From Chitinophaga sp. MM2321 (GTDB lineage: Bacteria; Bacteroidota; Bacteroidia; Chitinophagales; Chitinophagaceae), in NCBI RefSeq assembly GCF_964033635.1, contig NZ_OZ035533.1:6295001-6359000 (forward strand): a stretch of DNA of 64,000 nt. The letters are read 5' to 3'. The position numbers were made by a program, and so were the translations under genes. Of this stretch, positions 61,486-64,000 are shown piece after piece. The notes beneath the pieces were generated by a model. The model did not search any database and was not told the DNA's origin. It saw only the letters and a list, made by a program, of their open reading frames with translations. The stretch's first letter is position 1. Every line of letters begins with the position of its first letter.

Positions 61486-62691
61486 ATGAAAGACCAATTT
61501 GTAGTACCGGCAAGATTAAAAAGGACCAGCTTCGTGTTAATGGGCGTGGGCTTGCTGACTTTATTGATCGGATTAATTGCGTTTCGAGGTGAGAACGCGG
61601 CACGGTTCTGGGCCGGTCTGTTGCAAAACAGCAGCTACTTTTTGCTGATTACATTGGCCAGTACCTTCTTTATAGCAGCTACTACCCTGGCGCATGGTGG
61701 TTGGCAAATTGCCTTCCGTCGTATTCCTGAAGCTATTTCAATGGCAGTACCTGCATTGTCTGCCATCTTGTTTGTAATTGTAATGATCCTGGTGTTTGGC
61801 GGGAAAGATGAAGTTTACCACTGGGTAAATGCACACCACGTTGCGGAAGATAAGATCCTTTCCTGGAAAGCTCCTTTCCTGAGTAAAAGCTTCTTCACAA
61901 CTGCTACCGTTATCACCCTGGCATTGTGGATCTGGTTTACGCTGAAACTGCGTAAAATGTCCATCGAAGAAGATGGATGGGATCTGCGTCCTGAAACCGG
62001 CCGCAAACTGCTCTGGAGAAATACCGTTATTTGTGGCGGCTTCCTGGTAATATATACTCTGAGCGTAGGCTCTACCACTCCATGGATGTGGTTGATGAGC
62101 CTCGATGCACACTGGTTCTCTACCATGTACAGCTGGTATACTTTCGCAAGCACCTGGGTTGCCGGTCTGGCACTGATATCACTGTTCGTTGTTTACCTGA
62201 AAAAACAAGGGTACCTTTCTTTTGTAAATGAAGAACACCTGCACGATCTGGGTAAATTCATGTTTGCTTTCAGCATCTTCTGGACTTACCTGTGGTTCTC
62301 CCAGTACATGCTGATCTGGTATGCCAACATGCCGGAAGAAACAGAATATTTCCAGCCACGTGTATGGGGCGAATGGAGACCGATTTTCTTCCTGAACCTG
62401 CTGATCAACTTTGTTGCTCCGTTGTTGTTCCTGATGAAAAGAGATACTAAACGTAATTATACTGCCATTGTATTCATCGCTATTGTGATCATTTTCGGTC
62501 ACTGGCTGGATTTCTGGCAGATGGTTTATCCGGCTACCGTAAAATCCCTGGTATTCCCTTGGTATGAATTCGGTCTCGGACTGGGTTTCGTAGGACTGAT
62601 CATTTTCCTGGTTGCCAACCAGCTTACTAAAGCTTCTCTGGTTCCGAAAAATCATCCATATCTGAAAGAAAGTATCGTTCACCACACCTAA
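61486..62691 (+). CDS. actF: Alternative complex III subunit ActF (membrane subunit)
   Basis: A 401-aa polytopic membrane protein related to ActC (NrfD-like), with about ten helices. Characteristic segments: TLAHGGWQIAFRRIPEA (about 67-83), GSTTPWMWLMSLDAHWFSTM (about 195-214), LGKFMFAFSIFWTYLWFSQ (about 256-274) and WLDFWQMVYP. ActC and ActF together form the two related membrane halves of the complex. It lies 44 bp after actE and 60 bp before coxB. Confidence 0.95.
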   Translation: MKDQFVVPARLKRTSFVLMGVGLLTLLIGLIAFRGENAARFWAGLLQNSSYFLLITLASTFFIAATTLAHGGWQIAFRRIPEAISMAVPALSAILFVIVMILVFGGKDEVYHWVNAHHVAEDKILSWKAPFLSKSFFTTATVITLALWIWFTLKLRKMSIEEDGWDLRPETGRKLLWRNTVICGGFLVIYTLSVGSTTPWMWLMSLDAHWFSTMYSWYTFASTWVAGLALISLFVVYLKKQGYLSFVNEEHLHDLGKFMFAFSIFWTYLWFSQYMLIWYANMPEETEYFQPRVWGEWRPIFFLNLLINFVAPLLFLMKRDTKRNYTAIVFIAIVIIFGHWLDFWQMVYPATVKSLVFPWYEFGLGLGFVGLIIFLVANQLTKASLVPKNHPYLKESIVHHT

Positions 62692-62751
62692 GCGTGTGAC
62701 GGAGATTAGGCAATAGAAAAGCATTAGATAACTTAATTATTTCATATAGCA

Positions 62752-63798
62752 ATGTCAGGATTATTAGCAGTCTTAGTTGTTGTTCTCATATTCATAGTCA
62801 TCTTCCAGATTTCGAAGGCGAGCGAATATGTGTCCATATTGAAGGGAGAAAAGAAAGCGCGCCAGCAAAGTAACCGTATAAATGGTTATCTGCTGATAGC
62901 ATTCCTGGTGCTGGGGCTTATTGGCGTTTACTACTGTAATGATTTGCTGAAAGGCAAAATCCTGGGTGAGTCTGCATCCGTGCAGGGGGAAGGGGTAGAT
63001 ACCCTTATCTACGTAACACTGGCTATCACCGGTATCGTATTCGTAGTTACACAGATCCTTTTATTCTGGTTCGCATTTAAATACCAGGAAAAAGAAGGGC
63101 AGCAAGCATTTTACTTCCCGCATAATAATAAACTGGAAGTGATCTGGACCGTTATCCCGGCCATCGCGCTCACCGTATTGGTGGCCTTTGGTTTGAAACA
63201 CTGGTTCCAGTTAACTTCTGATGCTCCCAAAGATGCAGCAATAGTGGAAATTACCGGTAAACAATTTAACTGGCTTATCCGCTACCCCGGTAAAGATGGT
63301 CAGCTGGGCCGCCGCGATTTCAAGAAAATCGACGAAGCAGCCAGCAACCCACTGGGTATGGACTGGGACGATCAACTGGGTAAAGACGACTTCATGGCAA
63401 CAGAAGTCCACCTGGTAGTAAACAAACCGGTAAAATTTGTAATTGGTTCACGCGATGTTATCCATGACGTAGGTTTACCTCACTTCCGTATGAAAATGGA
63501 TGCGGTTCCGGGTATCCCAACTACCCTGTGGTTTACACCTAAGTATACGACCAAGGAAATGAGGGAAAAAACCGGCAACCCTGATTTTACCTATGAAATT
63601 GCCTGCGATCAGATGTGTGGTGTTGGTCACTACTCCATGAGAGGAGTGATTGTGGTGGAAACTCAGGAGGAATATGACGCCTGGGTGATAAAACAGCCAT
63701 TACAGTATGCACTGGCTCATCCCGCTGCTGCACCGGCTTCGCCTGATGCACCTAAAGCAGATAGCACGCAAAAAACTGTGGCTGCCAATACCAAGTAA
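62752..63798 (+). CDS. coxB: Cytochrome c oxidase subunit II (CuA)
   Basis: A 348-aa subunit of the haem-copper terminal oxidase. Three hydrophobic segments (about 2-20, 40-62 and 80-105) are followed by a further helix (about 130-150, EVIWTVIPAIALTVLVAFG) and a cupredoxin domain. CuA ligands are visible: His244 in VGLPHFRM and CDQMCGVGHYSM with Cys285, Cys289, His293 and Met296. The C-terminus is an Ala/Pro-rich tail. Its position after actF indicates that ACIII and this oxidase are expressed together, consistent with the supercomplex known in Bacteroidota. Confidence 0.96.
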   Translation: MSGLLAVLVVVLIFIVIFQISKASEYVSILKGEKKARQQSNRINGYLLIAFLVLGLIGVYYCNDLLKGKILGESASVQGEGVDTLIYVTLAITGIVFVVTQILLFWFAFKYQEKEGQQAFYFPHNNKLEVIWTVIPAIALTVLVAFGLKHWFQLTSDAPKDAAIVEITGKQFNWLIRYPGKDGQLGRRDFKKIDEAASNPLGMDWDDQLGKDDFMATEVHLVVNKPVKFVIGSRDVIHDVGLPHFRMKMDAVPGIPTTLWFTPKYTTKEMREKTGNPDFTYEIACDQMCGVGHYSMRGVIVVETQEEYDAWVIKQPLQYALAHPAAAPASPDAPKADSTQKTVAANTK

Positions 63799-63910
63799 GC
63801 CGTAATTTTGTGTAGAAGATTTTTTTGACGCAGTAATTAAAAAACTAAAATAAAAACTGACAAACGATAATACTTCCCGGGAGTTAGTTTATTAATAAAT
63901 CGAACAGATT

Positions 63911-64000
63911 ATGAGTAACGAAGCAACATTGCACAGTCAACAGGAGGTAATGCACGGCGCGCATGAGCATCATGATCATGAGCACCATCATGAAGACAGT
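63911..64000 (+). CDS. coxA: Cytochrome c oxidase subunit I, 5' end (cut by the window edge)
   Basis: ATG at 63911 opens a frame that runs to the window edge (30 codons visible). The product begins MSNEATLHSQQ and becomes His-rich (HEHHDHEHHHEDS). No catalytic part is visible. The assignment rests on position directly after coxB in an act-cox operon and on similar His-rich leaders in Bacteroidota subunit I. Confidence 0.75.
   Translation, partial: MSNEATLHSQQEVMHGAHEHHDHEHHHEDS

Overview
The window looks like a chromosome segment of a Chitinophaga-like member of the Bacteroidota (Chitinophagaceae). Evidence: an alternative complex III operon (actABCDEF) running into cytochrome c oxidase genes, a giant type IX-secreted adhesin with a gliding-motility type C-terminal domain followed by PorP/SprF and OmpA/PD40 genes, a CarboxypepD_reg-TonB receptor, GH92 mannosidase, DUF5606 and GxxExxY proteins, and Bacteroidota-type promoters (TTTG about 19-22 nt before TAnnTTTG) with few Shine-Dalgarno sites. 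The taxon is inferred from gene content only.

Layout. 1-91: 5' end of an unidentified leftward gene. 432-7945: GH92 alpha-mannosidase, a GHL10-like glycosidase, a GxxExxY cassette bounded by terminal inverted repeats, an M13 metallopeptidase and an HGSNAT/DUF5009-like membrane acyltransferase. 8102-8617: two small hypotheticals. 8618-16747: a leftward run, in transcription order NACHT/STAND NTPase, transglutaminase-like membrane protein, CLC with CBS domains, a 160-bp hairpin element, KefF-like reductase and KefC antiporter. 16748-17281: an AT-rich divergent intergenic region carrying an array of ATGAACAGAA boxes. 17282-30158: a 3212-aa adhesin, PorP/SprF and OmpA-PD40. 30351-36753: lipoprotein, MATE transporter, PfkB kinase, S1/P1 nuclease, uvrB. 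37162-40726: ammonium transporter, porin-like protein, DUF2461 protein. 40824-47018: small hypothetical, asd, lamin-tail protein, DUF5606 protein, M3 oligopeptidase. 47135-51522: a metal island (Fur/Zur-like regulator, SCO protein, MerC-like protein behind a perfect operator palindrome, TonB receptor). 51524-53653: beta-barrel protein, purN, NlpE-like lipoprotein. 54099-64000: actABCDEF, coxB and the start of coxA.

How the parts work together. The act-cox operon is a complete quinol-to-oxygen electron-transfer chain: ActA-F oxidises menaquinol and passes electrons through haem c to the oxidase. The adhesin-PorP-OmpA trio is a typical type IX surface-protein unit. The adhesin diverges from a STAND NTPase gene whose N-terminal module may bind DNA, and the shared intergenic region carries a repeated box; a regulator-target relationship is plausible but inferred.

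The most unusual non-coding structures are: (i) the ATGAACAGAA box array; (ii) a GxxExxY gene inside degenerate terminal inverted repeats, and a gene-less 50-bp-arm hairpin elsewhere with the same terminal word; (iii) a family of long perfect or degenerate intergenic hairpins sharing TTTTGAGATTT / TTTAGGAATTTA / GCGGAGA words and sitting directly against stop codons; (iv) a 9-3-9 palindrome overlapping the MerC-gene promoter. No tRNA, rRNA, CRISPR array or insertion-sequence transposase was recognised.
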